From contig JAOAIT010000029.1 in the NCBI GenBank assembly GCA_026414565.1, positions 38,958 through 102,957 on the forward strand: a stretch of 64,000 bases of DNA, in the 5' to 3' direction. The notes under the pieces are model-generated. The model ran no database searches. It had not been told where the DNA came from and worked only from the letters and a program-made list of their open reading frames with translations. Source of the DNA: Verrucomicrobiia bacterium (GTDB lineage Bacteria; Verrucomicrobiota; Verrucomicrobiia; Limisphaerales; Fontisphaeraceae). Positions 1 through 8,759 of the stretch are shown piece by piece. The position numbers and the translations under genes are program-made. Numbering within the stretch: position 1 is the first letter of the stretch; each line of letters opens with the position of its first letter.

Positions 1-314
1 AGGGCCGCCAGGGCGGAGGGGGCTTCCTCCAGCGGCGGCTGCCACCACGCGCTGGCCACCTGCGAGGTCTGCTGCCGCAGGTGCAGCGCCAGCGCGCGCG
101 CGGCGTCGGTGGCCTCCTCCTCCGTGGCGGCGCGCACGCGCACGATCAGCTCGTCGGCCGCGGCGAAATGGCGTTGGTGCAGTTGCAGCCCCCGCACCGC
201 CGGCTCCTGCGCGGGCAGGGTGTTGAGCACGTCGGCATCCCAGCGCAGACGGGTCCAGCCGGCCACGGCCAGCAGCGCTACCACCAAACCCGCAATCAAC
301 CCGGCCCGCTTCAT
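1..314 (-). CDS. MMPL/RND-family exporter, N-terminal part only
   Basis: The frame opens at 314 and runs off the left edge, giving about 104 residues. The start reads MKRAGLIAGLVVALLAVAGW, one membrane helix, followed by a periplasmic-looking stretch with RLRWDADVLNTLP and LQLHQRHFAAADELIVRVRA. That pattern (helix 1, then a WDAD..NLLP segment and a soluble loop) is typical of MMPL/RND-type lipid exporters in Gram-negative bacteria. The ATG overlaps the TGA of the upstream lipoprotein gene (ATGA at 314-311), so the two are probably translated together. Most of the protein, including the transport core, is outside the window, so the substrate cannot be judged. Family call is by pattern only. 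Confidence 0.7.
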   Translation of the reverse strand, partial: MKRAGLIAGLVVALLAVAGWTRLRWDADVLNTLPAQEPAVRGLQLHQRHFAAADELIVRVRAATEEEATDAARALALHLRQQTSQVASAWWQPPLEEAPSALAA

Positions 315-802
315 GGAGGCGAAAACAAGGTCAAGGTCTCGCCGGTGTTTCGATGGCGCAAGCGCACCGCCGGGGGCGGGCCCGGCAGTTTTTCGACAAC
401 AAGGGGCGGCGGCACCGGCGCGCCCGCCAGGGCCTCGGGCACCCACAACATCAAATCATCTGGCGAAGGCGCGCCACGCCCGCTTTTGCTGCGGCGTTGG
501 GGTTGATACTCGATTTGCCACTGGCCGGGCGCACGCCAAGCGGTGACGGTGGGAAAGGGCACCTTGGCAAAATGGAGCAAGGCCCGGCCATCGGCGTGAG
601 AGGTCAGCCACAGTTCGCCGGCGATTTCCGGCGCGTCCCTGCCCGCCGGCCGCCAGAGGGCGGGGCAATACTGCGTGCGCCAGCCCGGCTGGGTGGTGTC
701 CACCACCGGGATGGGGGGCGCCGTGCGACAGGCCAGCAGGCCGCCCAAGGCCAGCGCCAGGAGCCCCCAAAGCCAGCGCGCGCTGTTGAGGATTGGAGTC
801 AT
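311..802 (-). CDS. Outer-membrane-type lipoprotein, DUF3261/LolB-like (tentative)
   Basis: 163 residues. A signal peptide ends in a lipobox (LGGLLAC, Cys at about residue 25), so the mature protein should be lipid-anchored. The rest has alternating beta-type segments (GELWLTSHADGRALLHFAK, GQWQIEYQP) and a Pro-rich tail. Small lipoproteins of the DUF3261 type sit beside MMPL exporters, LolA-like proteins and acyltransferases in aryl-polyene-type gene clusters; this one is coupled to an MMPL exporter by an ATGA overlap, which supports a similar role in moving a lipid or lipid-like product to the outer membrane. The DUF assignment is from context and size rather than from a diagnostic motif. An acyltransferase-LolA pair lies elsewhere at 50.7-52.5 kb. 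Confidence 0.6.
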   Translation of the reverse strand: MTPILNSARWLWGLLALALGGLLACRTAPPIPVVDTTQPGWRTQYCPALWRPAGRDAPEIAGELWLTSHADGRALLHFAKVPFPTVTAWRAPGQWQIEYQPQRRSKSGRGAPSPDDLMLWVPEALAGAPVPPPLVVEKLPGPPPAVRLRHRNTGETLTLFSPP

Positions 803-847
803 GCAAGGGGGTCACGCACCGCGGGCGGGCGCCGGTGCGCTGGCGGT

Positions 848-2407
848 TCAGGTGGCCACTGCCAGCGCCTTGGGCGCAAACGGCAACACTTTGGCCAGCA
901 GCCAGACCAGCAGCAGGCCCGCCACGGCAATGACGGTGGACATGACCGTCCAGGATTTCAGCGTCTCGGTCTCTGTCATCCCGCTCAGGCGGCTGACCAC
1001 CCAGAAGCCGCTGTCGTTCATCCAGGAGGTGGAGAGCGCGCCAAACCCGATGGCACAGAAAATGTAGAGCGGATGAAACGGCAGCGGCGGGTTGGTGGCC
1101 GGATCCATCATCGGATACACCATGGCCGAGGCGGTCAACATGGCCACGGTGGCGGAGCCTTGCGCCACGCGGATCACCCACGCCACCAGCCACGCCAGGA
1201 AAATTAGATTCACATTCTTGCCGGCCACCAGCTCCTTGACGGCATCGCCCACGCCGGCGTTCTTCAACATCAACCCGTACGCGCCGCCCGCGCTGGTGAT
1301 CAGAATGATCACGCCTGCGGTGAGCATGGGGGCGGCCAGCCGTTGCTCGATGTCGCGGAAACCAAAGCGGCGCTGCCATGCCAGAATGGCCAGCGCAATG
1401 ATGGCTCCCAGGCCGAGCGCCACGTTGCGGTTGCCGATGAACTCGGCCCATTGTTGGGCCTGGGCAAAACGCTCCGCCCCCAGCCACGCCACCAGGCGGG
1501 GGAAACTGCCGCCCGCCACCTCGAAAAAGGAGGCCCCGCTGATCAGCGCGATGGGCAGAATCACGGGCATCACCGCCAGCCAGAAGGGCGGCAGCTCGGA
1601 TTCCGGTTTGGCCACAATGGCCTCCAGCTCCGCCAGCGGCGCATCGGGGGTTTCGCGCAGCGGCACTTCCATCCGGCCGTTGATCCACCGGGCCACCGCC
1701 CACCCCACGACCGCCGGAAGGAGGCCAATCAACACCCCCGCCACAATGGACATGCCCACGTCCACCTTCAAATTGTCCACCATGGCCAGCGGCCCTGGGT
1801 GCGGCACGGTCAACGAATGCGTCACCATGCCGCCGCTGCAAATCGCCATGACGTAGAGCAGGTAATCCTTGCCCGTGCGCAGCCGGAGCGCCTTGGCCAG
1901 GGGCACCATGAGCATGAACATGGTGTCGAAAAAGATGGGAATGGAGAGAAAATAGGTGGCGCCCAGCAGCGCCAGACTGACATGGCGCTCGCCAAACAAG
2001 GCCAGAAACCGCCGCACCACCTTGTCCGCCGCCCCGCTTTCCATGAGGCACATGCCGATGATGCTGGCCAGGCCGATGACGATGGCGATTTTGCCCGCCG
2101 TATTGCCAAACTCACGCGTCGTTAATTCCACGGCCGCCACCCAGTGGCTTGGCGGTGGTTTCGCCGGTTTAGCGCCCTCGGTGGCCGCCGTGGCGGGCAG
2201 GGGCGGCGGCTCCCCCCGGGGCCGGGCGCCGGGGAGCCGCTCGGCCAGCAACCCGGCCGTCATGGCCGCGGCAATCAACGCCAGAAACGGATGCACCCGC
2301 AACCGGGTGATCAACACAATGATCACCCCCACTGAAATGCCCAGCACCGCCAAAGGCCACAAGCCCGGCGCCGGCGCCGCCGTTGTTTGCGCAAGTAAAA
2401 CCGTCAT
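848..2407 (-). CDS. GntP-family gluconate/sugar-acid:H+ symporter
   Basis: 519 residues with about 12 hydrophobic segments along the length. Family hallmarks are the conserved loop THSLTVPHPGPLAMVDNLKVD (about residues 190-215; GntP proteins carry a V-PTPGP motif here), the FFDTMFMLM segment, and the C-terminal ATVAMLTASAM and WMNDSGFW stretches. GntP permeases import gluconate, idonate or related aldonates with protons. A Pro/Ala-rich loop around residues 60-90 between the first helices is longer than in enteric relatives. It lies 45 bp upstream of the lipoprotein gene on the same strand, but nothing links their functions. The exact substrate cannot be read from the sequence. Confidence 0.88.
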   Translation of the reverse strand: MTVLLAQTTAAPAPGLWPLAVLGISVGVIIVLITRLRVHPFLALIAAAMTAGLLAERLPGARPRGEPPPLPATAATEGAKPAKPPPSHWVAAVELTTREFGNTAGKIAIVIGLASIIGMCLMESGAADKVVRRFLALFGERHVSLALLGATYFLSIPIFFDTMFMLMVPLAKALRLRTGKDYLLYVMAICSGGMVTHSLTVPHPGPLAMVDNLKVDVGMSIVAGVLIGLLPAVVGWAVARWINGRMEVPLRETPDAPLAELEAIVAKPESELPPFWLAVMPVILPIALISGASFFEVAGGSFPRLVAWLGAERFAQAQQWAEFIGNRNVALGLGAIIALAILAWQRRFGFRDIEQRLAAPMLTAGVIILITSAGGAYGLMLKNAGVGDAVKELVAGKNVNLIFLAWLVAWVIRVAQGSATVAMLTASAMVYPMMDPATNPPLPFHPLYIFCAIGFGALSTSWMNDSGFWVVSRLSGMTETETLKSWTVMSTVIAVAGLLLVWLLAKVLPFAPKALAVAT

Positions 2408-2824
2408 GGAACGCCGCTACTGGTACCGGAAAAAGCCCCCCGCGGCAAAAGAAATGTTGCCCCGCCCCGGCCGCCCTGCCGCCGGCCATTCATTCACGCT
2501 GCGAGACTTTGGTTTGTTTTATGCGGCTTCGCCCGCCGGACGGCGCCGAGGGAACAGTGACTGCGGATGTCACCCCCGGCCGCTTAAGATGGGGGGCATG
2601 ACAACGATGCTGCATGCAGGCTGGAGCGGTTCAGCAGATTTTAATTGCGTTGGTTCTTTCCCCCGGCTACACCATATTGCACACCACCATGCGGGAGCAG
2701 GCACAGGTACATTCAAACGGGATGTCAGCGAATGTTCGGGAATTTTTTTTGCCTACGCTTTTCCCCCATATTGTCCCCAAGTATGAAACATAAACAAAGT
2801 TAAACCAAGCCAGACTTGCCGACC
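2408..2824. other. Intergenic region between the GntP gene and the cmr operon
   Basis: About 417 bp separate two divergently transcribed units, so promoters for both should be here. The right half (about 2740-2820) is visibly AT-richer than the surroundings, fitting a promoter for the CRISPR operon, but I see no convincing -35/-10 pair or operator. Reading frames crossing it have no family features. Confidence 0.5.
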
Positions 2825-5800
2825 ATGAACCACAACGCCCAACCTCCCATCCCCGGCCCCGACTTCTGGAAACGCAAACTTGCCGCCTATCTCCACGATC
2901 CGCCAGAGAAGGCTTATAACTTTGGACCGAATCATATAGAGCGCGCAGAGATACATGCGGCAAGCTTTGGTGTGGCAGAATTGTGGAGAAACATGGCAGG
3001 CAACTCCGATTGGACGGCCGCTGCCGCAGATCGTTTTGTTTTTCCACATGGTAACAATTTAAGAGAAAACATCGGAGAAGACGCATCCCCTTGCTTTATC
3101 CACCCGATGTCCGGTCGCGCAGAAAAGCCCGCCCTTGTTCAAGCTAATTTTCCCTCCGAGGAACAGGCTCAGCAATGGCTGGCTGAGATTCGCCAGGATT
3201 GGACAAGCGACGATGCAGCGGTCAATTTCTTGCGCACCTGGCGCAAATGGTCGGCTTGCGCTGCGGAACATCATGGCGGGCAGAATGCAGGGGCCAAGTT
3301 TCTTCCTTATCTACCTGCCGACACCCGCGTTTGCGACGGCACCATCTGGCATCATTGTGCCATTGTGAGCGCCTTGGAAGCCACCCGTATAGACGAAAAC
3401 AACTTAAAAAGCGGTTTGGCTCCCGCCTTTTTCCTGTTTCAAGTCAGCCCGGTGCAGGAGTTCATCGCCCAGGCGCGCAGCACACGGGACCTCTGGAGCG
3501 GAAGTTACTTGCTCTCCTGGCTGACAATGCATGCCATCAAGGCAGTGGCTGACAGATTTGGCCCCGATGCCATCATTTTCCCCAGCCTTAAAGGTCAGCC
3601 GCTTTATGACTACCTGGAGCGTCGCTTAGGAGTCATGCCCGAGACAAGCAACGTGCTTGTCCCCGGCATTCCGAATCGCTTTCTAGCTGTCGTGCGGGCG
3701 GATTTCGATGGCAATCTCGCCGCCCAAGCCTTCAATGATGAGTGGAAGAGAATTGCCGAAAATTGCCTGCATTGGCTTGGAGATAGGCAGGTACACCTGC
3801 CTGAAGGCCTATTCCGCGCACAAGTTGAACACTACTGGCACATCGCCTGGCAGCTCTGGCCCTGGCAAGGCGTGAAGGAGGCTTTGAAGAACTTAGGGAA
3901 ACTACCTCTCGGTAAGAGTAATCCTATTCATCTGGCAAAAATCATCGCTGAAAATATTCCTGCTCAGCACCGGGACAACCGCTGCTACCGCGACGATCAA
4001 CTCGATCCCGGCTGGGCCTGGAGTGCGCATTACCAGCTCTGTCAGCACGCGCTGGATGCCCGCCGGTCGCTGCGGGAATTCATGGGCCTCCCTACCAACC
4101 CTCAGGCCCGCCCCGGGCATCGCGATGCCCTAAGCGGAAAAGAAGAGGCTGTGTTGTCGAGCGATGCTATTGAAAACCTGCAAAACGCCGAGGTTTCAGC
4201 TCTTTTCCGGCATGCCGACCCGCTGGGAGCCGCCAACGTGATTAAGCGTGTCTGGCATAAAGCCTATCTGGCCCGGCTACAGGAGATCAACGGTGGAAGA
4301 TATCCCTGCTCATTATCTCGCGCCTGCAAGAGTTTTGATTCTGTGCCCTCCGTGGCTGCGGGACAATGGTTGTACAACCTCAAACAACGCCTCGAGGACA
4401 ATGCAGAGCTTCGAGCGGACCTAGTTGCCTTATCGAGTAATCTACATCAAGTCGCCGACAATCTGAAAGGAGTCAGCGTTGGCAGCCCCATCGAGCGCGA
4501 TGACAGTTGGCAAGTTTTAAAATGGCTGGAGGCTACCGAGGTGGAAATTTTCACCGATCGCTTTTGGCAAAACCATCGAGGAGCCATCCAAGGCAATGAA
4601 CATATCCAGGCGGCTGCTCAGCAGGTCCACACCTTGAAACAAAAACATAAACTGGAGGAACCGCCTGCCTATTACGCGGTACTGGCATTGGACGGAGACC
4701 AAATTGGCAAATGGCTGAGTGGAGAGAAGTCGCCTTCGGTAGAAAAGGTGATTAGTCCAAGGGCCGCCGCATATTTTGCCCAACAAATGCCCGGAACCAT
4801 GACGCCGGAGGAGCAAGAGGCATTCAATCAAGCAGCCACAGAGATAGCCATGCCGGAGGGATGGCAAGGCGCGTGGCCGCCACAAACTGTGCAGGAGTGG
4901 ATTCGAGCATGGTTGGCGTCACCGCGGCCCATCAGTCCGTCCTGGCACCTTCAGTTCAGCGAAGCGCTGGCCAACTTTGGCCTTTACGCCGCTCGCCGGA
5001 TTGTCGAAGAGGTGCATCATGGCCAGCTCATTTACGCAGGAGGTGATGATGTCCTGGCCATGTTGCCGGCCGATGAAGCAGTCCAGTGCGCCAAGAATCT
5101 GCGTGCTGCCTTCCAAGGCAGGCGGCAGGACATGACACCCAGGTGTCAAGAACTTTTCCGTGAAAATACCCCTGAGGGTTTTTTATGGCTCGAAAGACCC
5201 GGCAAAAACGATCCGTCGTGGCCCTTGTTGGTGCCCGGCCCACGCATGACCGTCTCAGTCGGCCTAGCCATAGGGCACGTCAAGGAGCCGCTGCAGGACA
5301 TGATTGCCGAAGCGCAAAAGGCCGAGAAACGCGCCAAGTCGGCTCCCGAGCGGGAAGTATTTGATCATCATGATACCCCCCCAGCACCAAAATGGAAAGC
5401 CGCGGAAGGATGGGATCGCGATGCCTTGGCCGTCACGCTCTACAAGCGCAGCGGCGAAACCATCCGTTGGGGCGCCAAGTTTGGTTCACCAGCCTTCCCC
5501 CTCTTGGAATACTTTCAGACGCATTTCCGAGACAACCCGCTTGACGCTGACACCCCACCTCCCATCAGCGGGCGCTTCCCCTATCGTCTGGCAGAGCTGC
5601 TGGAGCGTTACGGACTGCACACCAATACGGACACTCTTCGGGACATTGCCGCAAAGGAAGTGGCCTATGTCATCAGCAGGCAAACGACAGAAGACGCAAA
5701 CGGCGCTGCCCATGGCGCGTTTAACCGGGCCACACTCCAGGAACTTTGCATGAATTACCTGGAACATTTGGCCGAGTTTTCCTGGCGCCGCCCTAGGGAG

Positions 5801-5887
5801 CAGCAAGCCGCGTTGGTCCCCCGCCCCATTGGTGAGTTTGTTAACCTGTTTTTGATTGAAACCTTCATCCGCCGACAGGCAGACTAA
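2825..5887 (+). CDS. cmr2: Cas10/Cmr2, type III-B CRISPR large subunit and cyclic oligoadenylate synthase
   Basis: 1020 residues, normal for Cmr2. The N-terminus carries the Cmr2 HD-domain signature AAYLHDPPEK (His24-Asp25), a potential single-stranded DNase. The central and C-terminal part holds the two cyclase/palm domains; the second has YAGGDDVLAMLP with an intact GGDD at residues 739-742, the site that makes cyclic oligoadenylates from ATP when target RNA is bound. I chose ATG 2825 over an in-frame TTG at 2816. It is the first gene of a plus-strand run of six cmr genes with short gaps or overlaps. The early part of the gene is AT-richer than neighbouring housekeeping genes, consistent with a transferred defence module. 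The intact GGDD fits the two CARF effectors downstream. Confidence 0.97.
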   Translation: MNHNAQPPIPGPDFWKRKLAAYLHDPPEKAYNFGPNHIERAEIHAASFGVAELWRNMAGNSDWTAAAADRFVFPHGNNLRENIGEDASPCFIHPMSGRAEKPALVQANFPSEEQAQQWLAEIRQDWTSDDAAVNFLRTWRKWSACAAEHHGGQNAGAKFLPYLPADTRVCDGTIWHHCAIVSALEATRIDENNLKSGLAPAFFLFQVSPVQEFIAQARSTRDLWSGSYLLSWLTMHAIKAVADRFGPDAIIFPSLKGQPLYDYLERRLGVMPETSNVLVPGIPNRFLAVVRADFDGNLAAQAFNDEWKRIAENCLHWLGDRQVHLPEGLFRAQVEHYWHIAWQLWPWQGVKEALKNLGKLPLGKSNPIHLAKIIAENIPAQHRDNRCYRDDQLDPGWAWSAHYQLCQHALDARRSLREFMGLPTNPQARPGHRDALSGKEEAVLSSDAIENLQNAEVSALFRHADPLGAANVIKRVWHKAYLARLQEINGGRYPCSLSRACKSFDSVPSVAAGQWLYNLKQRLEDNAELRADLVALSSNLHQVADNLKGVSVGSPIERDDSWQVLKWLEATEVEIFTDRFWQNHRGAIQGNEHIQAAAQQVHTLKQKHKLEEPPAYYAVLALDGDQIGKWLSGEKSPSVEKVISPRAAAYFAQQMPGTMTPEEQEAFNQAATEIAMPEGWQGAWPPQTVQEWIRAWLASPRPISPSWHLQFSEALANFGLYAARRIVEEVHHGQLIYAGGDDVLAMLPADEAVQCAKNLRAAFQGRRQDMTPRCQELFRENTPEGFLWLERPGKNDPSWPLLVPGPRMTVSVGLAIGHVKEPLQDMIAEAQKAEKRAKSAPEREVFDHHDTPPAPKWKAAEGWDRDALAVTLYKRSGETIRWGAKFGSPAFPLLEYFQTHFRDNPLDADTPPPISGRFPYRLAELLERYGLHTNTDTLRDIAAKEVAYVISRQTTEDANGAAHGAFNRATLQELCMNYLEHLAEFSWRRPREQQAALVPRPIGEFVNLFLIETFIRRQAD

Positions 5888-5889
5888 CT

Positions 5890-7311
5890 ATGAAAACTTA
5901 CACCCTCATCCCCAAAGACCTGTTGTTCTTCCGTGACGGTCGCCCCATGGAAACCAGCGGGGGCCACGGTGCCCGCTGGCCGGAGCCGTCCATCATCTTT
6001 AATGCTCTGCATGCTGCGCTGTGGCGGGCCTTTCCCCAGCCGCAACCTTGGGAGCACCTGCATGATTTTGGCCGAAGCAGTTTCCGCCCGCGCAATGGCA
6101 ACAACCAACGCTTCGGGTCGCTCACCACAGCGGGCCTTTTCCCCGTTTGGAAAGACCAGCGCTGGCTTTTCCCGGCACCCGCCGATGTCGTGCCCTCCGA
6201 CCCAAATGACAAAGTGGGCTGGCTCTTGTATCCGCAGGAGAAAGGCCATACCAATCTACCAGCAGAATTTCTATCTTACACGGTGGGCAGTTATGCCAAA
6301 CCTTCCAAGGACTTTATTCCCCCCTGGTGGACGGTTGCTGCCTGGCAGGCCTACTTGGAGGGCAACAAACCCGCCCCAGATACCCTGTTTCACAACGAGG
6401 ACCTGTTTGCCGGAGAATGGACGACGGGCATTGGCATTGACCCCCGGACGCAAACCCAGGACGGAGAACATATTTACAGCGCCGAATATCTGCGTCTTCG
6501 CCCCGAAGTCCGCTGTGGTTTTATTGCCAGCCTGCTGATGAAACAAAATGCACCCCAAACAAAACCAGAGGCCGCCCAAGCCAGCCCGCTGGAATGCATC
6601 CAAAATTTGTTTTGTCATAACGACACCATCATTGTGGGCGGCCAGCAACGTCCCTGCAAAGTGGAGGCTTTTGAGCAAAACGGTGATGGTCTTCCGTTAC
6701 CGAAAGGCAGACAAGAAAAGTTTAATGAATCCAATGGAAAAGTGCTCCTTAAATGGGTAATGCTGACTCCCGCCATCTGGCCGGAAATTAGGAAAGACTC
6801 CGCCCGCAACATAGCGGCTCATCCTGGTGGCTGGCTGCCCAATTGGGTGTGCCCCACCACGGGCAAAGTTTTTTTGAAAGCAGGGCCTTTGGATCGCCAG
6901 CCTGGTGAATCCAGGGACAATTGGCGTAGGCGTGTCCGCCAAGCTGACTCTATCAACGCCCGGCTCGTTGCTGCAGTTGTCCCCAAGCCTATCACGGTTA
7001 CTGGCTGGACAGAACGCTTGCATCTCTTGCAAGCAGAACCCCATTGGAACCAAAACGGGCGGGGGCACGGCCCGCGGCCCACCCATCTCGCGGTTCCTGC
7101 GGGGGCGGTTTATTATTTCGAGGCCGACTCAGCCGAAGACGCGGAGAAGCTGGCCGCGGCCCTGAACTGGCACGGCGGGGGCGATTACACCCGCATTAAG
7201 AACCGCCGGAGCACCCTGCTGGGCGAGCAAGGATTTGGCCTGGGGGTTTGCGGCACCTGGACCTTTTACCCTTTTTCCAAAGCCAACGTCAGCGAACATC
7301 GGCAGAAGTGA
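5890..7311 (+). CDS. cmr3: Cmr3, Cas5-group RAMP subunit of the Cmr complex
   Basis: 473 residues. The N-terminus (TLIPKDLLFFRDGRPMETS, then GGHGARWPEPSIIFNALHAAL) is characteristic of Cmr3, with the F-RDGRPF-like motif and a following Gly-rich turn. Cmr3 binds the 5' handle of the crRNA together with Cmr2 and forms the base of the complex. It starts two bases after the cmr2 stop codon, so translation is probably coupled. The C-terminus (FGLGVCGTWTFYPF) has a RAMP-type glycine-rich turn. Nothing looks truncated; the length is slightly above that of archaeal Cmr3 proteins. Confidence 0.94.
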   Translation: MKTYTLIPKDLLFFRDGRPMETSGGHGARWPEPSIIFNALHAALWRAFPQPQPWEHLHDFGRSSFRPRNGNNQRFGSLTTAGLFPVWKDQRWLFPAPADVVPSDPNDKVGWLLYPQEKGHTNLPAEFLSYTVGSYAKPSKDFIPPWWTVAAWQAYLEGNKPAPDTLFHNEDLFAGEWTTGIGIDPRTQTQDGEHIYSAEYLRLRPEVRCGFIASLLMKQNAPQTKPEAAQASPLECIQNLFCHNDTIIVGGQQRPCKVEAFEQNGDGLPLPKGRQEKFNESNGKVLLKWVMLTPAIWPEIRKDSARNIAAHPGGWLPNWVCPTTGKVFLKAGPLDRQPGESRDNWRRRVRQADSINARLVAAVVPKPITVTGWTERLHLLQAEPHWNQNGRGHGPRPTHLAVPAGAVYYFEADSAEDAEKLAAALNWHGGGDYTRIKNRRSTLLGEQGFGLGVCGTWTFYPFSKANVSEHRQK

Positions 7312-7342
7312 CCTTTGACCCGGCAACCCTTAAATTACCCCT

Positions 7343-8290
7343 ATGAGCGAAAACAACCCTAACGTAACCAACACCGGCAACAACCCCAACCAACAAAACA
7401 AACCTATGGAAGAAAAAATCCTCTACCTCTTCACCCGCACTCCCCTGCACGTGGGGGCCGGCGCCAGTGTCGGCGCGATTGACCAGCCCATCATCCGCGA
7501 ACGCCACACCGGGTTTCCCATCATCCCGGCCACCAGCCTCAAGGGCACTTTCGCCGATGAATGGAATGAATCCCAGCCGGGCAGCAAAGTCGAACGCAGC
7601 GACGAAGGCAAATGGCTCTTTGGTGAGACCGATGCCAACAATGCCGCCGCCGGGGCTATTCAGTTCACTGAAGCCAAACTTCTGGCCTTCCCTATTCGCT
7701 CCGCCAAGGGCAGCTTTGCGTGGATCACCTGCCCCCTCATCCTGCGCCGGGCCGTGCGGGATGGCGCGCTCAAGGTGGAGCTTCAGGGATTAAGATCCCC
7801 CACCGATGAGAAGGCTTTATATGATGGGGGTAACGGCTCCCCCATTGATTTGGGCGGCAAGATCGTGCTGGAGGAATACACCTTTACCCAAGGCGGCGCG
7901 CTGCCCAATGGCCTTGCCGATGCCATGGCCAAGCTCATCTCCGACCCTGTCTGGGCCGAAGTCGCCTCCCGCCTCATTATTCTCAGCGACGGCATGATGA
8001 GCTTTTTCGTCCAAAACGCCTGCGAAATTGCCCAGCACGTCCGCATTGACGATGCCACCGGCACCGCCGCCACCGGCGCGCTGTTCAATCAGGAAAACGT
8101 CCCCAGCGAAACCTTGTTTTACTCTGTCGTTCACTTTCTCCAGAGCCGCGTCCGGGCTGGCAACTACGCCGGCAAAACCGCTGCGGACGCCGCGCAAGCC
8201 TTTGGGGCAAAACTCGGAGCTCAAAAGGTCTTCCAGTTTGGCGGGGATGCCTCCACGGGCCTGGGCTATTGCACGTTGAAACTTGCCTGA
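7343..8290 (+). CDS. cmr4: Cmr4, Cas7-group backbone subunit and target RNase
   Basis: 315 residues from ATG 7343; a second in-frame ATG at 7406 gives 294. The core (LFTRTPLHVGAGASVGAIDQ, then RERHTGFPIIPATSLKGTF) is typical Cmr4. The Asp in GAIDQPI corresponds to the catalytic Asp of Cmr4 that cleaves target RNA at 6-nt intervals; it is residue 47 from the first ATG but residue 26 from the second, which matches the numbering of the archaeal protein and favours 7406. The extra 21 residues are Asn/Gln/Pro-rich low complexity. Neither start has a clear Shine-Dalgarno. Cmr4 multimerises along the crRNA to form the filament. The C-terminus ends with the RAMP glycine turn FGGDASTGLGYC. Confidence 0.95.
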   Translation: MSENNPNVTNTGNNPNQQNKPMEEKILYLFTRTPLHVGAGASVGAIDQPIIRERHTGFPIIPATSLKGTFADEWNESQPGSKVERSDEGKWLFGETDANNAAAGAIQFTEAKLLAFPIRSAKGSFAWITCPLILRRAVRDGALKVELQGLRSPTDEKALYDGGNGSPIDLGGKIVLEEYTFTQGGALPNGLADAMAKLISDPVWAEVASRLIILSDGMMSFFVQNACEIAQHVRIDDATGTAATGALFNQENVPSETLFYSVVHFLQSRVRAGNYAGKTAADAAQAFGAKLGAQKVFQFGGDASTGLGYCTLKLA

Positions 8291-8338
8291 GACCCTTTAA
8301 TAAAGTAACCCAGTCAACCCTTAAACCTGTCTTGAACC

Positions 8339-8689
8339 ATGAAAAACCTCGAGCAAATCCGCGCTGCCAACGCACTTGAGCCGGCCAAAGATTTGGACCG
8401 CTCGGCCGTCAATAAACTTCCGGCCATGATCCTGGCCAACGGCCTGCTGGCCACGGCGGCCTTCTGCAACGCCGAGGGTAGCGGCGACAACCGCGGCCAC
8501 ATGAAGAAAGCCCTGGAGGCGACTGCCAAACACCTGATTCAACGCGGCTTCCTGAGCAACGGCGCCGGCAATGTAATCAACATGATTGGAGAACTAAGCG
8601 AAAAAGATTCGCACCAACTTCAAGTGATCACTGCCGAAGCCCTGGCCTACATCGCCTACTTGAAACGTTTTGCCCCCAAGAGAGATTAA
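8339..8689 (+). CDS. cmr5: Cmr5, small (Cas11) subunit of the Cmr complex
   Basis: 116 residues, all-alpha in appearance, the normal size for Cmr5. The sequence LPAMILANGLLATAAFCNAE followed by a second helical half (ALAYIAYLKRFA) matches the family pattern of a short helical bundle that forms the inner filament against the target RNA. It follows cmr4 after 48 bp; the gap contains an 11-bp element also present before cmr4. No unusual feature in the protein itself. Confidence 0.93.
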   Translation: MKNLEQIRAANALEPAKDLDRSAVNKLPAMILANGLLATAAFCNAEGSGDNRGHMKKALEATAKHLIQRGFLSNGAGNVINMIGELSEKDSHQLQVITAEALAYIAYLKRFAPKRD

Positions 8690-8759
8690 AAGCTGATGAG
8701 TGCCCAGGTTCCCAGCCTAGTCTGCGCCGCCAAAAAAATACCGAACCACGAGGTGACTT

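Noticed and set aside
456..2051. Long minus-strand frame overlapping the GntP gene in another phase
   Set aside because: Overlaps two well-supported genes on the same strand; low-complexity Gly/Arg/His-rich translation.
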